NCBI GenBank assembly: GCA_910585855.1
Contig: CAJUGZ010000266.1
Span: 1 to 5,986 of the forward strand
Reading direction: 5' to 3'
Length of the DNA: 5,986 nt
Origin: an uncultured Lachnospiraceae bacterium
GTDB taxonomy: Bacteria; Bacillota_A; Clostridia; Lachnospirales; Lachnospiraceae
The notes under the pieces are model-generated. The model did no database searches. It worked only from the letters and a program-made list of their open reading frames with translations, and was not told the origin of the DNA. Below are positions 5,847-5,986 of the stretch, piece after piece. Position 1 is the first letter of the stretch. The number at the start of each line of letters is the position of its first letter. A program made the translations under genes and the position numbers.

Positions 5847-5986
5847 ATGGCTTGGAAAGAACAGTTAGTTACTTATTCGCTAAAGGTAGGATATGGAGAG
5901 AGGGGATGCAAGAGGATGTTAGAGGATACCAGAGGACGCCAGATTCGAAAATGGTGGGCAGCCTGCTGTTCCGGTTTCCAAAAAGC
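5847..5986 (+). CDS. Start of an unidentified frame after the regulator, possibly a sensor kinase (partial)
   Basis: An ATG at 5847, one base after the regulator's stop, is preceded by AAGGA (5838-5842) and opens 46 codons to the window edge (MAWKEQLVTYSLKVGYGERG...). No domain can be recognised, and no membrane segment is reached. A second candidate begins at the ATG at 5906, after GGAGAG (5895-5900), in another frame, reading MQEDVRGYQRTPDSKMVGSL up to the edge. By position the gene would usually be the partner histidine kinase, but the visible residues do not show this. Which frame is real cannot be settled from the bases present. Confidence 0.3.
   Translation, partial: MAWKEQLVTYSLKVGYGERGCKRMLEDTRGRQIRKWWAACCSGFQK
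5901..5940 (+). repeat. Four 10-bp purine-rich tandem units
   Basis: AGGGGATGCA, AGAGGATGTT, AGAGGATACC and AGAGGACGCC follow one another without gaps, sharing an AG(A/G)GGA(T/C) core. The 10-base period does not keep a reading frame, so a change in copy number would shift any frame that crosses it. The array overlaps both candidate starts of the next gene. Confidence 0.55.

Overview
The window reads as chromosomal DNA from a low-GC Gram-positive anaerobe, most likely a Clostridia member of the Lachnospiraceae type. The evidence is AT-rich DNA, strong AAAGGAG/GGAGG ribosome binding sites, a stand-alone GltD-like flavoprotein, and an Na/Pi cotransporter carrying a PhoU-like tail next to an OmpR/PhoB-type regulator. 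The assignment is inferred from gene content and style; no marker gene is present.

Left part, all on the minus strand: a YitT-family membrane protein cut by the left edge (1-693) has a recognisable promoter (754-782) and a small leader hairpin. A SUKH (SMI1/KNR4) domain protein follows (877-1521), with no toxin gene visible beside it. The 300-base gap 1522-1821 holds a highly structured element (1582-1737): a perfect 20-bp inverted repeat encloses three more hairpins, giving a cloverleaf-like fold. The next minus gene (1822-3072) is a GltD-like NAD(P)H/FAD/4Fe-4S oxidoreductase; its ribosome binding site favours a start 5 codons inside the longest reading frame.

The intergenic region 3073-3288 is divergent. 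It carries a good TTGACA-type promoter for the oxidoreductase on the minus strand. On the plus strand it has three TTTACA copies with Pho-box-like spacing ahead of the Na/Pi cotransporter (3289-5052). After a 106-base purine-rich spacer with three 14-bp tandem units comes a PhoB/OmpR-type response regulator (5159-5845). The right edge holds the start of an open frame (5847 onward), in the position where a sensor kinase would be expected, over which four 10-bp purine-rich units lie.

The right half looks like a phosphate uptake and sensing module: a transporter with a built-in PhoU-like domain, its probable regulator, and possibly its kinase starting at the edge. The left half is a set of separate minus-strand genes. 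The observations most worth checking are the cloverleaf-like element, the Pho-box-like array and the orphan SUKH gene. I see no clearly novel defence or mobile system.
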